From positions 1 through 47,462 of the forward strand of contig JAFQXD010000048.1 in NCBI GenBank assembly GCA_017407115.1: a stretch of 47,462 bases of DNA, in the 5' to 3' direction. Source of the stretch: Methanobrevibacter sp. (GTDB taxonomy: Archaea > Methanobacteriota > Methanobacteria > Methanobacteriales > Methanobacteriaceae). Positions 26,467 to 36,515 of the stretch are shown piece by piece. The translations under genes were made by a program, and so were the position numbers. Within the stretch, counting starts at the first letter, position 1. The number at the start of each line of letters is the position of its first letter. The notes under the pieces were generated by a model. It worked only from the letters and a program-made list of their open reading frames with translations. It did no database searches and had not been told where the DNA came from.

Positions 26467-26715
26467 TCACTCCAATAGTATTTCATCATCCAGTCTATTC
26501 AATGTGTACGCAATTGCATTAGCACTAATTGTAGAACAAATAAAGAATGCTGCTGCAACGATAAGAGCAAATGGAGTATTAATTACTAAAGCAATTATGG
26601 CTGAAACTCCAAAACCGATTACATTCAAATATAATAATCTTTCAGCCCTATTTTTAGTTATTAATGCTCTTAATGCAACAAATATGACTATAACTCCAAT
26701 AATTTCAACATACAT
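26467..26715 (-). CDS. ehaC: EhaC: small integral membrane subunit
   Basis: 82 residues from ATG 26715, with GTGG five bases upstream; an in-frame TTG at 26730 overlaps ehaB's stop and is less likely. Three hydrophobic segments: MYVEIIGVIVIFVALRALI, LYLNVIGFGVSAIIALVI and FALIVAAAFFICSTIS. C-terminal NRLDDEILLE. Assigned by position. Confidence 0.82.
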   Translation of the reverse strand: MYVEIIGVIVIFVALRALITKNRAERLLYLNVIGFGVSAIIALVINTPFALIVAAAFFICSTISANAIAYTLNRLDDEILLE

Positions 26716-26726
26716 ATTTACCACTC

Positions 26727-27218
26727 TCAAGCATGCCTATTGAATTTTTCTGCAATTTTGCCTAAAACAATTGAAGCTCTTTTATGGTCAAGACCTTGGA
26801 CAGTCAATATGGCAATGACCATACCTACTATAAACATTTCTGGAGTAAAACCAATGAAAGAACAAATAAAAATGATTAAAGTAGTTGTCAGGCTTCCAAC
26901 AGTTCCGGCATACCCCGGATCAGCACATAATCTATTTCCAATAAATACAAATAATGCTGCTATAATTCCACCAGGAATTCCTAAAAGCATGTATCCAATA
27001 GAAGCTATTAATGTACCAGCAGACGCATCCGGAGAACAAACAATGTTTCCTTGGAAGAATCCACCAGCAATATCTCCCCCTCTTTTTTCGACATTTTCAC
27101 CAATTATCCTAGCACCTTTAACACCAGGTTGCTCGGGAAGTCCGAAATATGTATCAACAATTACAAAATTCAACCAACATAGAATTGCAGCAATTATAAT
27201 TCCAATTACTTCATTCAT
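26727..27218 (-). CDS. ehaB: EhaB: integral membrane subunit
   Basis: 163 residues, about four transmembrane segments, with a conserved-looking polar loop ([20 protein letters not shown], residues 24-43) between the first two. Start ATG 27218 overlaps the ehaA stop by one base. Assigned by operon order and size. Confidence 0.85.
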   Translation of the reverse strand: MNEVIGIIIAAILCWLNFVIVDTYFGLPEQPGVKGARIIGENVEKRGGDIAGGFFQGNIVCSPDASAGTLIASIGYMLLGIPGGIIAALFVFIGNRLCADPGYAGTVGSLTTTLIIFICSFIGFTPEMFIVGMVIAILTVQGLDHKRASIVLGKIAEKFNRHA

Positions 27219-27604
27219 TATATATCCTCCCCCTCATCTCCATCTAAAGGCTTTGGAAATACAAAATCAAATAGATATTTCACAAATAATGCAGATAAAA
27301 TGCCTATAATAACAGCCAATACAATTCCATTATACATGAAAGTATAATTTAAAACCAAAAATATAGAAAAAATACCAATAGCTATTATCGGAGTCGGATA
27401 TATTGCACTAACATCAAAAGAATACCTATATGGCTTTTCAGGTAATAATGGAATTTTTAAAATTAATGCAACTATAATTGAGACTACTATAGCAACAATA
27501 TAAGCGAATAAAGCATCGAATGGACTTATTGTTATGTTTGCAAGCCCATATAAATTATTACCATAAGAAGCGAAAAATATGGTATTATACATCAAATCAA
27601 ACAT
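27218..27604 (-). CDS. ehaA: EhaA: integral membrane subunit, first gene of the eha operon
   Basis: 128 residues with three or four transmembrane segments and a short acidic tail ([11 protein letters not shown]). ATG 27604 is preceded at ten bases by GAGGAG; ATG 27592 (MYNTIFF) is a possible shorter start. It heads a run of 22 closely packed genes ending at 13471 and has an archaeal promoter upstream. Confidence 0.85.
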   Translation of the reverse strand: MFDLMYNTIFFASYGNNLYGLANITISPFDALFAYIVAIVVSIIVALILKIPLLPEKPYRYSFDVSAIYPTPIIAIGIFSIFLVLNYTFMYNGIVLAVIIGILSALFVKYLFDFVFPKPLDGDEGEDI

Positions 27605-27647
27605 ATTATTAAGACTCCTCTTAAATAATAAATATATTATATAAAAA

Positions 27648-27656
27648 TATATAAAT
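27648..27656 (-). promoter_or_regulatory. TATA box of the eha operon
   Basis: The minus strand reads ATTTATATA, 44-52 bases upstream of ehaA's ATG, giving a predicted leader of about 20 bases with GAGGAG. The 115-base region to 27719 also carries the promoter of the divergent epimerase gene. Confidence 0.6.
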
Positions 27657-27719
27657 GTTGTTACTTAAAAATTAATATTAATAGCTTAAACATAATTAGA
27701 ATTAATAATTGGTGGCTTA

Positions 27720-28658
27720 ATGGAAAATAAAAATATTTTAATAACTGGTGGACTTGGATTTATAGGTTCTCATATAGCAAATGAACTTATGGACACCAAT
27801 AAAGTCATTATAATTGATAATCTATCCACTGGAAACATTAAAAACTTAAAAACCCCCAACCATGAAAATTTGAAAATAATAAAAGAGGACATTCGTAATA
27901 CCGATTTGAATAATTTAACATCAAATATAGATTACATTTTTCATCTTGCAGCAATGGCAAGTGTTCCATTAAGTATTGAAAAACCAGTTGAATGCAATGA
28001 CATAAACCTTAATGCCACCGTCAAACTTTTAAAAGCAGCTGCAGACAATAATGTTAAAAAAATTATTTTCTCATCATCATCTTCCGTTTATGGGCAAAAT
28101 AAAAATATGCCTTTAAAAGAAACAGAAAATCCTATGCCAATGTCCCCATATGCCTCATCAAAAGCGAGTTGTGAGTTATATTTAAAATCTTTTTATGAAA
28201 GCTATGGATTGAATTTCACTTCATTAAGATATTTCAATGTATTCGGACCTGGCCAGGATAAAAATTCACAATATGCCGCAGTAATACCTAATTTCATTAG
28301 TGCAATACTGGAAAAAAGACAACCTGAAATTTATGGCGATGGAAAACAAACCAGAGACTTCATCTTTGTAAAGGATGTCGTCAGGGCAAATATCAATGCT
28401 GCAGAATCAGATTTCAATGGAATAATAAATATCGCATCAGGAAAAAAATTAAGCATTAACCAGTTATATGAAATCATTAAAACCACACTCAATAGCGATT
28501 TAACTCCAGAATTTCTGCCTGAAAGACCTGGAGACATTAAACACTCCCTTGCAGACATCAGCAATATGGAAAAAATTAATTTTAAAGTTAAATCGGATAA
28601 TTTTGAAGAACAAATCAAAGAAACCATCGAATGGTTTAATTCAATTTTAAGGCAATAA
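27720..28658 (+). CDS. NAD-dependent sugar epimerase/dehydratase (GalE-like)
   Basis: 312 residues, extended short-chain dehydrogenase. The NAD motif GGLGFIGSHIAN lies at residues 10-21; the catalytic YASSK follows SSSSVYGQ around 118-147; FNVFGPGQD and IYGDGKQTRDFIFVKDV are the substrate-side motifs of UDP-glucose 4-epimerase-type enzymes. It probably makes a nucleotide sugar for surface glycans or pseudomurein (UDP-Gal or UDP-GalNAc would fit), but substrate cannot be fixed from sequence. GGTGG lies five bases before the ATG. Only one base separates it from the CPBP protease gene. Confidence 0.88.
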   Translation: MENKNILITGGLGFIGSHIANELMDTNKVIIIDNLSTGNIKNLKTPNHENLKIIKEDIRNTDLNNLTSNIDYIFHLAAMASVPLSIEKPVECNDINLNATVKLLKAAADNNVKKIIFSSSSSVYGQNKNMPLKETENPMPMSPYASSKASCELYLKSFYESYGLNFTSLRYFNVFGPGQDKNSQYAAVIPNFISAILEKRQPEIYGDGKQTRDFIFVKDVVRANINAAESDFNGIINIASGKKLSINQLYEIIKTTLNSDLTPEFLPERPGDIKHSLADISNMEKINFKVKSDNFEEQIKETIEWFNSILRQ

Positions 28659-28659
28659 T

Positions 28660-29469
28660 ATGGACAAAAGCGTTACAAATTTCAATACACGTCTAAGAAC
28701 TATAAAACTGAGGGAACTCTTCGTTGGCGCCATAATAAGTTTCATTCTTACGTTTATAATGATGGAGATATTCCCTGTAGTTTATGATAATGACGACCTA
28801 TATTTTATTGTTTTATTAACATGGATTTTACTATTCTTCATTTGGGAATTGAGAGGTACAACCGGCATTACCAATAATTTTAAAAATCTATTCGTTAAAA
28901 AAACAAAAAATGAAATATTGTATGTATTTCTAATCAATATATTATTTGCATTTTTATTTACCATCCTCATTTCAGGACTTGATATACTAATTGGATTTTA
29001 TGACCCTAGTTGGGTTACCGGTTTTGATATCGACTCCGTAGACGTATCCGCAGGAGCATTCTTATTAAGTGCAATAGCATCCATAATTTTTGCACCACTT
29101 TTAGAAGAATTGGTTTTTAGAGGAGTTTTATTTAATAGATTAAAAATAAGAATTGGAATAATCCCTGCAATGTTAATTTCATCGTTCATTTTTGGAATTG
29201 GACATGATTTTGGCGGAATTACAAGTGCATTTCTATTTGGAATATGCATGTGCATCCTATATCTAAAAACAGACAATATACTTGTTCCTATGAGCGTGCA
29301 TTTCATAAACAATGTGGTTGCAACCCTATTGGAACTCACACAAATAGATTATATTGTTGGACAGATTCCCTGGATAATCCCTGCCACAATAATAACATTG
29401 ATTGCAACAATCTTGCTAATCAAGTATATCGTTCAAGAAACAAGCGCATTAAAAAAAGTGTATAGTTGA
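28660..29469 (+). CDS. CPBP-family intramembrane metalloprotease
   Basis: 269 residues, about seven or eight transmembrane segments. The four family motifs are present: EELVFRGVLFNR (Glu149, Glu150, Arg154), FGIGHDFGG, and HFINNVVA with the last His and Asn. CPBP proteins include CAAX-prenyl proteases and bacteriocin self-protection proteins; archaeal members are mostly uncharacterised. It is coupled to the sugar epimerase gene. A role in surface or membrane protein processing is inference. Confidence 0.88.
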   Translation: MDKSVTNFNTRLRTIKLRELFVGAIISFILTFIMMEIFPVVYDNDDLYFIVLLTWILLFFIWELRGTTGITNNFKNLFVKKTKNEILYVFLINILFAFLFTILISGLDILIGFYDPSWVTGFDIDSVDVSAGAFLLSAIASIIFAPLLEELVFRGVLFNRLKIRIGIIPAMLISSFIFGIGHDFGGITSAFLFGICMCILYLKTDNILVPMSVHFINNVVATLLELTQIDYIVGQIPWIIPATIITLIATILLIKYIVQETSALKKVYS

Positions 29470-29482
29470 AAATAAGAAAAAA

Positions 29483-29854
29483 TTAGTGGAATCCGCATCC
29501 ACTACAAGTTTCACATTTTTCTTCTTCTAAAGGATCATATTGTTTATCTTCCTGTAAAGTAGCTGAAATGAAATATTGGTCAAATTCATCTTTATTTTTT
29601 AAGACTGGAGAAAGTCCTTTAAAATCACATTTGATATCTCCAGTTCCACCAATATCAACCATGATTGGTTCGCCTAACTTGAATCTTTTGAAATATGCTT
29701 CAATATCATTTATTAAAGAACCAGGTACTCTAAAATTAAAAGATAAAATATTATTTTCCTTCATTTTTAAACCAACATATTTTTGGTCTATTTCATAATT
29801 CAAACCTAATTGTTTTTTGAAAATAATGTTAGTACCAATTTCATTAGATGGCAT
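29483..29854 (-). CDS. Uncharacterised 123-residue protein with C-terminal CETCSGCGFH tail
   Basis: I do not recognise the family. The protein is soluble and predicted mixed alpha/beta. It has a repeated LxxNFRVPG-like strand and a GEPIMVDIGGTGDIKCDFKGLSPVL segment, then a variable linker and the tail EEEKCETCSGCGFH. The three tail cysteines plus Cys in DIKCDF and the terminal His could bind a metal or an iron-sulfur cluster. ATG 29854 has GAAGGAG eight bases upstream. It converges with the CPBP gene (13-base gap) and is divergent from the XRE-cupin regulator. Confidence 0.75.
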   Translation of the reverse strand: MPSNEIGTNIIFKKQLGLNYEIDQKYVGLKMKENNILSFNFRVPGSLINDIEAYFKRFKLGEPIMVDIGGTGDIKCDFKGLSPVLKNKDEFDQYFISATLQEDKQYDPLEEEKCETCSGCGFH

Positions 29855-30027
29855 TTTATAATCTCCTTCGAATATTTAAATTAAAATTATAGTTTGTAAT
29901 ATTTAAAACTTTCTTATATTGTACAAAAAATTACAATTTAAAAAAAATATTTTTCACAAAATTTATAATGAATTATCACGATTTTTAATAAGGTTTATAT
30001 AATTATAAATTCAAAAATTAGAATATG

Positions 30028-30046
30028 TTATAATATTATATTATAA
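30028..30046. promoter_or_regulatory. Perfect 19-bp palindrome before the XRE-cupin gene, candidate operator
   Basis: TTATAATAT-T-ATATTATAA, nine-base arms around one base, 36 bases before the ATG at 30082. It overlaps the likely TATA region, so binding would block transcription. Candidate autoregulatory site for the XRE protein. It is all A/T, which lowers confidence. Confidence 0.4.
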
Positions 30047-30081
30047 TAGAAAAAATCAATTAGAAAAATAGGTGTTTATTT

Positions 30082-30633
30082 ATGAACGAATACAACAAAG
30101 ATATTGGAAATAGAATTAGAGAATTAAGAGAACTTTCAGATTTTACAATTAAAGAAATTGCTGAAGAATTAAATATTGAAGAAGAAATTTATATCCAATA
30201 TGAAAACGGAGATATTGATATCCCTGCTAGTTTCATTTATGAACTCGCTAATATTTTTAAAGTTGATTTAGGATTATTATTAACTGGTGAAGAAAGTAAA
30301 ATGACAATATTTGACGTTACCCGTGCAAATAAGGGCGTTTCAGTAGATAGAAGTAAAGAATATACCCATGAAAACCTATGTTCTAATTTCATTCATAAAA
30401 AAGCTGAAACATTTCTCGTTACAGTGGATCCTGAAAAAAATCCGTCACCTTCACTAAATTCACACCCTGGCCAAGAATTCAACTATGTTCTTGAAGGATC
30501 ACTTAAAATTTACATACACAATAATGAAATCATATTAAACGAAGGAGACTGTATCTTCTTCGATTCGACACATAGACACGCAATGGTAGCACTTAACGAT
30601 AAACCCGCTAAATTTTTAGCGATGATAATGTAA
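30082..30633 (+). CDS. XRE-family helix-turn-helix regulator with C-terminal cupin domain
   Basis: 183 residues. An XRE HTH fills about 6-62 ([52 protein letters not shown]). A cupin barrel fills about 105-183, with [18 protein letters not shown] and [18 protein letters not shown]-cupin proteins are single-component regulators in which the barrel binds a small ligand. It lies 19 bases before the acyl-CoA synthetase gene, so the ligand may be an organic acid or acyl-CoA of that pathway (inference). AGGTG is seven bases upstream of the ATG. Confidence 0.88.
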   Translation: MNEYNKDIGNRIRELRELSDFTIKEIAEELNIEEEIYIQYENGDIDIPASFIYELANIFKVDLGLLLTGEESKMTIFDVTRANKGVSVDRSKEYTHENLCSNFIHKKAETFLVTVDPEKNPSPSLNSHPGQEFNYVLEGSLKIYIHNNEIILNEGDCIFFDSTHRHAMVALNDKPAKFLAMIM

Positions 30634-30652
30634 TATTTATAGAGGTAATTAG

Positions 30653-32323
30653 ATGACATCACTTATAGGAGATTTTGTAGAAAGAGTTGATTTTGAATCA
30701 TATGAGGACTTTTTCGAGAATTTTAAACTTAAATTCGAAGAAGATTTTAACTTTGGATTTGATGTAGTGGACAAATATGCGGAAATAGACCCTGAAAAAA
30801 TCGCTTTAATATGGACAAACGATGAAGAGGAACACACATTCACTTTCAAAGATATGAAGGAGTATTCCAATAAAACTGTTAATCTGCTTAAAAGATTAGG
30901 TATTAAAAAAGGCGATAAAGTAATGCTTACCTTAAAAAACAGATATGAATGGTGGATTTGTATGGTGGCATTACACAAACTTGGTGCAATTGCAATTCCT
31001 GCAACACACATGTTAAAACTTCATGATATTGATTTTAGATTAAAAAAAGCAGAAGTAAAAGCAATCATAACTGTTGAAGAAGATTCCTTACTGCCTGATT
31101 ATGAAGAAGCTGAAAAAGAACTTGATTGGGATTTGAGAAAACTTGTAATTGAAACCGATAGGGATGGATGGATTAACTTCAACAAAGCCATCGAAGAAGA
31201 AAGTCCAATTTATGAAAGGCCAACTGGAGATGAAAACCCAATGGCGGATGAAGTATTCTTAATATACTTTACATCAGGAACCAGTGGACTTCCTAAAATG
31301 GTTGCTCACAAGCACACTTATGCATTAGGCCATATCCCTACTGCAAAATACTGGCAGAATGTTGTAGAAGACGGAGTTCACCATACCGCATCCGATACTG
31401 GATGGGGTAAGGCAGTTTGGGGAAATATCTATGGTCAATGGATTGCTGGAACTGCAATATTCATTTATGATTATGTAAGGTTTAATGGAATCAAATTACT
31501 TGAAAAAATCATAGAGCACAAAGTAGATACATTCTGTGCTCCTCCAACAGTTTATCGATTCTTGATTAAAGAAAAAATTGACGGATATGACTTTTCAAAT
31601 CTGAAATATGTTGCAACAGCAGGTGAACCTCTCCCTCCTGAAGTCTCCGAAAGATTCTATGATATTGCAGGTCTGAGAATTAAAGAAGGATTTGGACAAA
31701 CCGAAACAACATTATCCATTGGAACTTTCATTTGGGTAGATGCTAAAGTTGGATCTATCGGTAAACCTTCCCCACTTTACAAATTAAAATTATTAGATGA
31801 AGAAGATAATCCTGTAGAAATTGGTGATGAAGGAGAACTTTGTTTTGACATAAGTGAAGGAATCCCACCAGGATTATTCAAAGAATACTTTAAAGACCCA
31901 GTTAAACAAGCACAACAAGTCCATGATGGATATTATCATTGTGGAGATACTGCATGGGTAGATGAAGATGGATATGTTCATTTTGTTGGAAGAAATGATG
32001 ATATTATCAAATCCTCAGGTTACCGTATTGGACCTTATGAAGTAGAAAGTGCAGTGCTTTCTCACGAAGCAGTACGTCACTGTGCAATTACCGCTTATCC
32101 TGATGAAGTGAGAGGTCAGATTGTTAAAGCAAGCATTGTATTGCAACCTGATGTTGAACCATCAGATTCATTGACAAAAGACATTCAAAATCATGTTAAA
32201 AGAGTTACAGCTCCTTATAAATACCCTAGAATGGTTGAATATGTAGATGAACTTCCTGAAACCATCAGTGGAAAAACAAGGAGAGTTGAAATAAGAGAAA
32301 AAGATCAAAAAAAAGTTAATTAG
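30653..32323 (+). CDS. AMP-forming acyl-CoA synthetase
   Basis: 556 residues, ANL superfamily. Motifs: YFTSGTSGLPK (ATP loop, residues 206-215), GEPLPPE, GFGQTETT, HCGDTAWVDEDGYVHFVGRNDDIIKSSGYRIGP, and ISGKTRRVEIRE with the catalytic Lys. It joins a carboxylic acid to CoA using ATP, giving AMP and PPi. Closest in style to medium-chain/aromatic acyl-CoA synthetases rather than acetyl-CoA synthetase (shorter, no long N-terminal domain). Placed directly before vorCBA, it may activate isobutyrate, isovalerate, 2-methylbutyrate or aryl acids for reductive carboxylation to 2-oxoacids. Confidence 0.88.
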   Translation: MTSLIGDFVERVDFESYEDFFENFKLKFEEDFNFGFDVVDKYAEIDPEKIALIWTNDEEEHTFTFKDMKEYSNKTVNLLKRLGIKKGDKVMLTLKNRYEWWICMVALHKLGAIAIPATHMLKLHDIDFRLKKAEVKAIITVEEDSLLPDYEEAEKELDWDLRKLVIETDRDGWINFNKAIEEESPIYERPTGDENPMADEVFLIYFTSGTSGLPKMVAHKHTYALGHIPTAKYWQNVVEDGVHHTASDTGWGKAVWGNIYGQWIAGTAIFIYDYVRFNGIKLLEKIIEHKVDTFCAPPTVYRFLIKEKIDGYDFSNLKYVATAGEPLPPEVSERFYDIAGLRIKEGFGQTETTLSIGTFIWVDAKVGSIGKPSPLYKLKLLDEEDNPVEIGDEGELCFDISEGIPPGLFKEYFKDPVKQAQQVHDGYYHCGDTAWVDEDGYVHFVGRNDDIIKSSGYRIGPYEVESAVLSHEAVRHCAITAYPDEVRGQIVKASIVLQPDVEPSDSLTKDIQNHVKRVTAPYKYPRMVEYVDELPETISGKTRRVEIREKDQKKVN

Positions 32324-32332
32324 ATGATATAA

Positions 32333-32617
32333 ATGACAGAAGAGATATCTTATCCAGTTATTAATAAAGAATTATGCAAAGGATGCAAAAGATGCATTAC
32401 AGGATGTCCTCAAAATGCCATTTTACTCAGTGATGACATGAACAATGCAGGATATCAATTTGCATATTATAGTGGAAATGGATGTACAGGATGTAAAGAC
32501 TGTTATTTTACATGCCCAGAACCATTAGCACTAGAAGTACATCAATATAAAAAGATTGTTAACGATTCAGTTGCAAAAATGATTAAATCAAAAGCAACTA
32601 ATCAAGGGGGAAATTAA
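32333..32617 (+). CDS. vorC: VorC: ferredoxin-like delta subunit of 2-oxoacid:ferredoxin oxidoreductase
   Basis: 94 residues with two [4Fe-4S] motifs, CKGCKRCITGCP and CTGCKDCYFTCP. It delivers electrons between VorA/B and free ferredoxin. The size and the C-B-A order match the three-subunit VOR of Methanothermobacter. It is directly abutted by vorB (ATG at 32618). Confidence 0.87.
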   Translation: MTEEISYPVINKELCKGCKRCITGCPQNAILLSDDMNNAGYQFAYYSGNGCTGCKDCYFTCPEPLALEVHQYKKIVNDSVAKMIKSKATNQGGN

Positions 32618-33733
32618 ATGAGTAATCAAATGGTAAAAGGAAATACTGCAGTTGTCATTGGCGCAATGTATGCTGGTTGTGATTGTTTCTTTGGATACCC
32701 AATTACTCCTGCAAGTGAAATTTTGCACGAAGCATCAAAATACTTCCCGATGGTTGGAAGAAACTTTGTTCAAGCTGAAAGTGAAGAGGCATCAATCAAC
32801 ATGGTTTACGGTGCATCAGGTACCGGACACAGAGTCATGACTTCATCATCCGGACCTGGAATAAGCTTAATGCAGGAAGGATTTACATTCCTTGCTGGTG
32901 CTGAGTTGCCTGCAGTTATTGTTGACATCATGAGGGCAGGACCTGGACTTGGAAACATCGGCCCGGAACAAGGAGATTACAATCAGGTTGTTAAAGGCGG
33001 AGGTCATGGAAACTATAAAAACATAGTTTTGGCACCTAACAGCGTTCAGGAAATGTGTGATTTGACCATGAAAGCATTTGAACTTGCAGACAAATGGAGA
33101 AATCCTGTAGTAGTTCTTGCTGACGGTACTTTAGGACAGATGGCAGAACCATTGGTGTTCCCTGAAAAAGCAATTGAACCAAAAAATGACAAACCATGGG
33201 CAGTTAAAGGAACCGGAGAAACCATGGACAACCTCATTACTTCAATTTATAATGATTTTAACGAATTAGAAGACTTCAACTACAAACTTCAAGAAAAATA
33301 TGCTCAAATTGAAGCTGAAGAAGTGATTTATGAAGAATATCAAGTTGAAGATGCAGACATCGTTTTGGTATCATTCGGAATCAGTTCAAGAATTGCAAGG
33401 TCTGCTGTTGATAAAAGCCGTGAAAAAGGCATAAAAGTTGGACTTTTAAGACCAATTACTTTATCTCCTTTCCCAGTTGACAGGATTAAAGAGTTATCAG
33501 ATAAAGGAGTAAGTTTCATATCAGTTGAAATGAGCAATGGTCAACTATTAGCAGATGTGCAATTTGCTGCATTGAGAAAAGAAAACACCTATTTAGTGAA
33601 TAGAATGGGTGGAAACTTAATTGAGCTGAAACAGATTCTTGCTCAAATCTATGAAATAGCTGGCATTGATGATGAAGAAATAGATTTATCCAAAAGAAGT
33701 GAGGAAAAAGCCAGCCCGAATATAATTGATTAA
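32618..33733 (+). CDS. vorB: VorB: alpha subunit of 2-oxoisovalerate-type ferredoxin oxidoreductase
   Basis: 371 residues. The pyruvate/2-oxoacid oxidoreductase alpha fold shows in [20 protein letters not shown] (about 20-39), [23 protein letters not shown], and [18 protein letters not shown], the last typical of VOR/KOR rather than pyruvate enzymes. C-terminal half contains the domain-II Rossmann-like fold ([36 protein letters not shown]). It acts with VorA in interconverting 2-oxoacids and acyl-CoA with ferredoxin. KorA is the main alternative; the fused VorA downstream favours VOR. Confidence 0.85.
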   Translation: MSNQMVKGNTAVVIGAMYAGCDCFFGYPITPASEILHEASKYFPMVGRNFVQAESEEASINMVYGASGTGHRVMTSSSGPGISLMQEGFTFLAGAELPAVIVDIMRAGPGLGNIGPEQGDYNQVVKGGGHGNYKNIVLAPNSVQEMCDLTMKAFELADKWRNPVVVLADGTLGQMAEPLVFPEKAIEPKNDKPWAVKGTGETMDNLITSIYNDFNELEDFNYKLQEKYAQIEAEEVIYEEYQVEDADIVLVSFGISSRIARSAVDKSREKGIKVGLLRPITLSPFPVDRIKELSDKGVSFISVEMSNGQLLADVQFAALRKENTYLVNRMGGNLIELKQILAQIYEIAGIDDEEIDLSKRSEEKASPNIID

Positions 33734-33746
33734 AGGATGTGGAAAA

Positions 33747-35186
33747 ATGAGTGATAAAGAAAATAAAGATTATGAATTACAAGTACGTAGAAATCCACAA
33801 TCCCTTTTAGAAGAATATCCTAGAAAAGGAACCAACATTCAATCAACCCACTATTGCGCTGGTTGTGGACATGGAATTTTACATAAATTAATAGCAGAGT
33901 GTATGGATGAACTTGGAATACAGGAAAGATGTGTTATGATTTCTCCTGTAGGATGTTCTGTATATGCGTATTTCTATTTCAACTGCGGAAATTTCCAAAC
34001 TGCACACGGAAGGGCACCTGCAGTAGCTACCGGTATTTCAAGAGCTGAAGACAATGCAATTGTAATGAGCTATCAAGGAGATGGGGATTTAGCTTCTATT
34101 GGATTGAATGAAACATTACAGGCTGCAAACAGAGGAGAAAAAATTGCAGTATTTTTCGTGAACAACACTGTATACGGAATGACTGGTGGACAAATGGCTC
34201 CAACCACATTGATTGGTGAAAAAACAGTGACATGCCAAACCGGAAGAGATCCTGATTACGCAGGACACCCTACCCACATGTGTGAGTTAATCAATACATT
34301 AAAAGCACCTGTATTCATTGAAAGGGTTTCCCTTGCAAATCCTTTAAAAATCAGGCTTGCAAAATATGCAATCAAACAGGCATTGACAGTTCAAAAAGAA
34401 GGAAAAGGATACTCATTTGTTGAAGTCTTATCACCTTGTCCTACAAACTTAAAGCAGGATGTTGTAAGTGCTCAGAAATTCATTGAAGAACAAATGGAAA
34501 AAGAGTTCCCTGTCAAAAACTTCAGAAATAACCTATACACTAAAGAACCTGTCGTAAGACCTGCAAGTGATTTTTCAACAGAATCCTTAGATAAAATATT
34601 TAATGTTACCAGAAGCGAAGATTCAGGTTATGTTGATGATGACATCGAACCTGTAAGCATTAAGGTTTCAGGATTCGGAGGTCAGGGAGTTTTAAGTGCA
34701 GGACTCACAATAGCTCAGGCAGCATGTGCTGAAGGAAAACATGTTTCATGGTATCCAAGTTACGGGCCGGAACAGAGAGGAGGAAAATCAAATTGTTCTG
34801 TTGTAATTTCAAATGAAACAATCGGAACTCCAGTAGTTGATGACATTGACATTCTCATCGCTTTAAACAAACCTTCACTTGAACAGTTCTCACAGGATGT
34901 AAAAGAAGGTGGAGCAATACTTTACGATTCAAAAATTGGTGAATTTGAAATCGATAGAGACGTTAAGGTCATTTCAATGCCATGTGTGGATATTGCAGAA
35001 GAACATGGAAATGCAAGAACTGCAAACACCGCCCTTTTAGGTGCATTAACCGAATTAGGTGATGTTTTAAAACGTGAATCTTATGAAAACGCTATTCGTG
35101 AAATGTTTGCATCCAAACCAAAAGTCATTGATGTGAACATTGAAGTTCTAAAAGCTGGAGCAGAATGGTTAAAAAACAATTCATAG
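33747..35186 (+). CDS. vorA: VorA: fused beta (TPP) and gamma subunit of 2-oxoisovalerate-type ferredoxin oxidoreductase
   Basis: 479 residues from ATG 33747 ([12 protein letters not shown]), which follows AAAGGATGTGG; the upstream in-frame TTG at 33726 is rejected. Residues 1-285 are the TPP-binding beta part: [34 protein letters not shown] and [11 protein letters not shown]. Residues about 300-479 are the gamma part: [18 protein letters not shown] and [17 protein letters not shown]. The beta-gamma fusion and length agree with VorA of Methanothermobacter (477 residues). It makes acyl-CoA from branched 2-oxoacids or, in reverse, 2-oxoacids for valine, leucine and isoleucine. Confidence 0.88.
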   Translation: MSDKENKDYELQVRRNPQSLLEEYPRKGTNIQSTHYCAGCGHGILHKLIAECMDELGIQERCVMISPVGCSVYAYFYFNCGNFQTAHGRAPAVATGISRAEDNAIVMSYQGDGDLASIGLNETLQAANRGEKIAVFFVNNTVYGMTGGQMAPTTLIGEKTVTCQTGRDPDYAGHPTHMCELINTLKAPVFIERVSLANPLKIRLAKYAIKQALTVQKEGKGYSFVEVLSPCPTNLKQDVVSAQKFIEEQMEKEFPVKNFRNNLYTKEPVVRPASDFSTESLDKIFNVTRSEDSGYVDDDIEPVSIKVSGFGGQGVLSAGLTIAQAACAEGKHVSWYPSYGPEQRGGKSNCSVVISNETIGTPVVDDIDILIALNKPSLEQFSQDVKEGGAILYDSKIGEFEIDRDVKVISMPCVDIAEEHGNARTANTALLGALTELGDVLKRESYENAIREMFASKPKVIDVNIEVLKAGAEWLKNNS

Positions 35187-35195
35187 TGTGATTTA

Positions 35196-36506
35196 ATGAC
35201 ATATAAAGAAAATGCTAAAAAATATATAGAAAATTACAATTTAGGTATAGGAGACACAATTAAAGTCAATAAGGAAGACATCTCTTATACTGGTATTTTA
35301 CTTGATAGGCCAGAAGATGCGGATGACGGCTATTTGGTCATTAAGTTGTCAAGCGGATACAATATTGGAGTGGCTATTGAAAATACTACTGCCGAGCTGA
35401 TTGAAAAAGGAGACAAGCCAAAAATAGGTTATGATGAAACCGAAATTCCTCATGACCCATCAAAACAAAATATCTCAATTGTTTCAACCGGTGGAACAGT
35501 ATCTTCTGTTATTGATTATAGAACAGGAGCAGTACATCCTAAATTTACCGCATCAGATTTGGTTAAAGCAAACCCTGAATTATTGGATTATGCAAACTAC
35601 AATGTTAAGGCATTATACAATATTTTAAGTGAAGACATGAAACCTGAATACTGGGTTAAGGCCGCAGAAGAGATAGCTTCAGACATTAACGATGGGGCCT
35701 ACGGTGTTGTAATAGCTCACGGTACAGATACCATGCATTATACCTCAGCAGCATTGAGTTTCATGCTAAAAACACCAGTTCCAATCATAATAACCGGAGC
35801 TCAAAGAAGTTCAGACAGACCTTCAAGTGATGCCAACATTAACCTGATCGATTCTGTTGTTGCTGCCAAATCAGACATTGCTGAAGTTTGCGTCTGCATG
35901 CATGGAAGTTTAAATGATGAGTATACCTACTTGCACAAAGGAACAAAAGTTAGAAAAATGCACACAAGCCGCAGAGATACTTTCAGAAGCATTAACGCAC
36001 AACCAATAGCTAAAATCCAAAACAAAAAAGTCAGCGTCAATCCGGATTACAGCTACACAAAACGTGGGGCCAACGAATTGGAATTGAATACTGCTATTGA
36101 AGAAAAAGTAGGATTTATCAAAAGCTTTCCGGGAATATCCTCAGATTACATTGAATATCACATTGACAAAGGTTATAAAGGCCTTGTTATTGAAGGAACC
36201 GGTCTTGGCCATGTTCCAAATGACCTGATTGACTCATTTAAAAGAGCAAAAGAGGAAAACATCCCTGTAGTGATGACCTCACAGTGCCTTTACGGAAGAG
36301 TCAATATGAATGTTTACTCAACAGGACGTAACATCATTGATGCTGGAGTAATTTCAGGAAGGGACATGACTCCTGAAACCACTTACGTTAAGTTATGTTG
36401 GGCATTAGGTCAAAGTGATAAACGTGAAGAAGTGAATGAAATTATGCAAACAAATATTGCAGGTGAATTTGAAGAAAAATCATCAATTAAAGATTTCTTA
36501 AATTAG
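35196..36506 (+). CDS. gatD: Glutamyl-tRNA(Gln) amidotransferase subunit D
   Basis: 436 residues, archaeal type. An N-terminal beta-barrel domain (about 1-90, [20 protein letters not shown]) precedes an L-asparaginase-like domain with the catalytic Thr motifs [11 protein letters not shown] (about 93-103) and [16 protein letters not shown] (about 170-185), plus a Lys/Asp set in [15 protein letters not shown]. It releases ammonia from glutamine for GatE to amidate Glu-tRNA(Gln). It starts ten bases after vorA and ten before gatE. Confidence 0.95.
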   Translation: MTYKENAKKYIENYNLGIGDTIKVNKEDISYTGILLDRPEDADDGYLVIKLSSGYNIGVAIENTTAELIEKGDKPKIGYDETEIPHDPSKQNISIVSTGGTVSSVIDYRTGAVHPKFTASDLVKANPELLDYANYNVKALYNILSEDMKPEYWVKAAEEIASDINDGAYGVVIAHGTDTMHYTSAALSFMLKTPVPIIITGAQRSSDRPSSDANINLIDSVVAAKSDIAEVCVCMHGSLNDEYTYLHKGTKVRKMHTSRRDTFRSINAQPIAKIQNKKVSVNPDYSYTKRGANELELNTAIEEKVGFIKSFPGISSDYIEYHIDKGYKGLVIEGTGLGHVPNDLIDSFKRAKEENIPVVMTSQCLYGRVNMNVYSTGRNIIDAGVISGRDMTPETTYVKLCWALGQSDKREEVNEIMQTNIAGEFEEKSSIKDFLN

Positions 36507-36515
36507 GGTGTTAAT

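Noticed and set aside
13471..27604. Operon as ehb rather than eha
   Set aside because: The polyferredoxins carry 6 and 10 cluster motifs as in EhaP/EhaQ; Ehb has a 2-cluster ferredoxin and a 14-cluster polyferredoxin. Gene number and order also fit eha.
30653..32323. Acetyl-CoA synthetase (Acs)
   Set aside because: At 556 residues it lacks the long N-terminal region of Acs, and its context with VOR suggests other acids.
33726..33746. Upstream TTG start of vorA
   Set aside because: The AAAGGATGTGG ribosome site lies after it and before ATG 33747, and the shorter protein fits VorA length.
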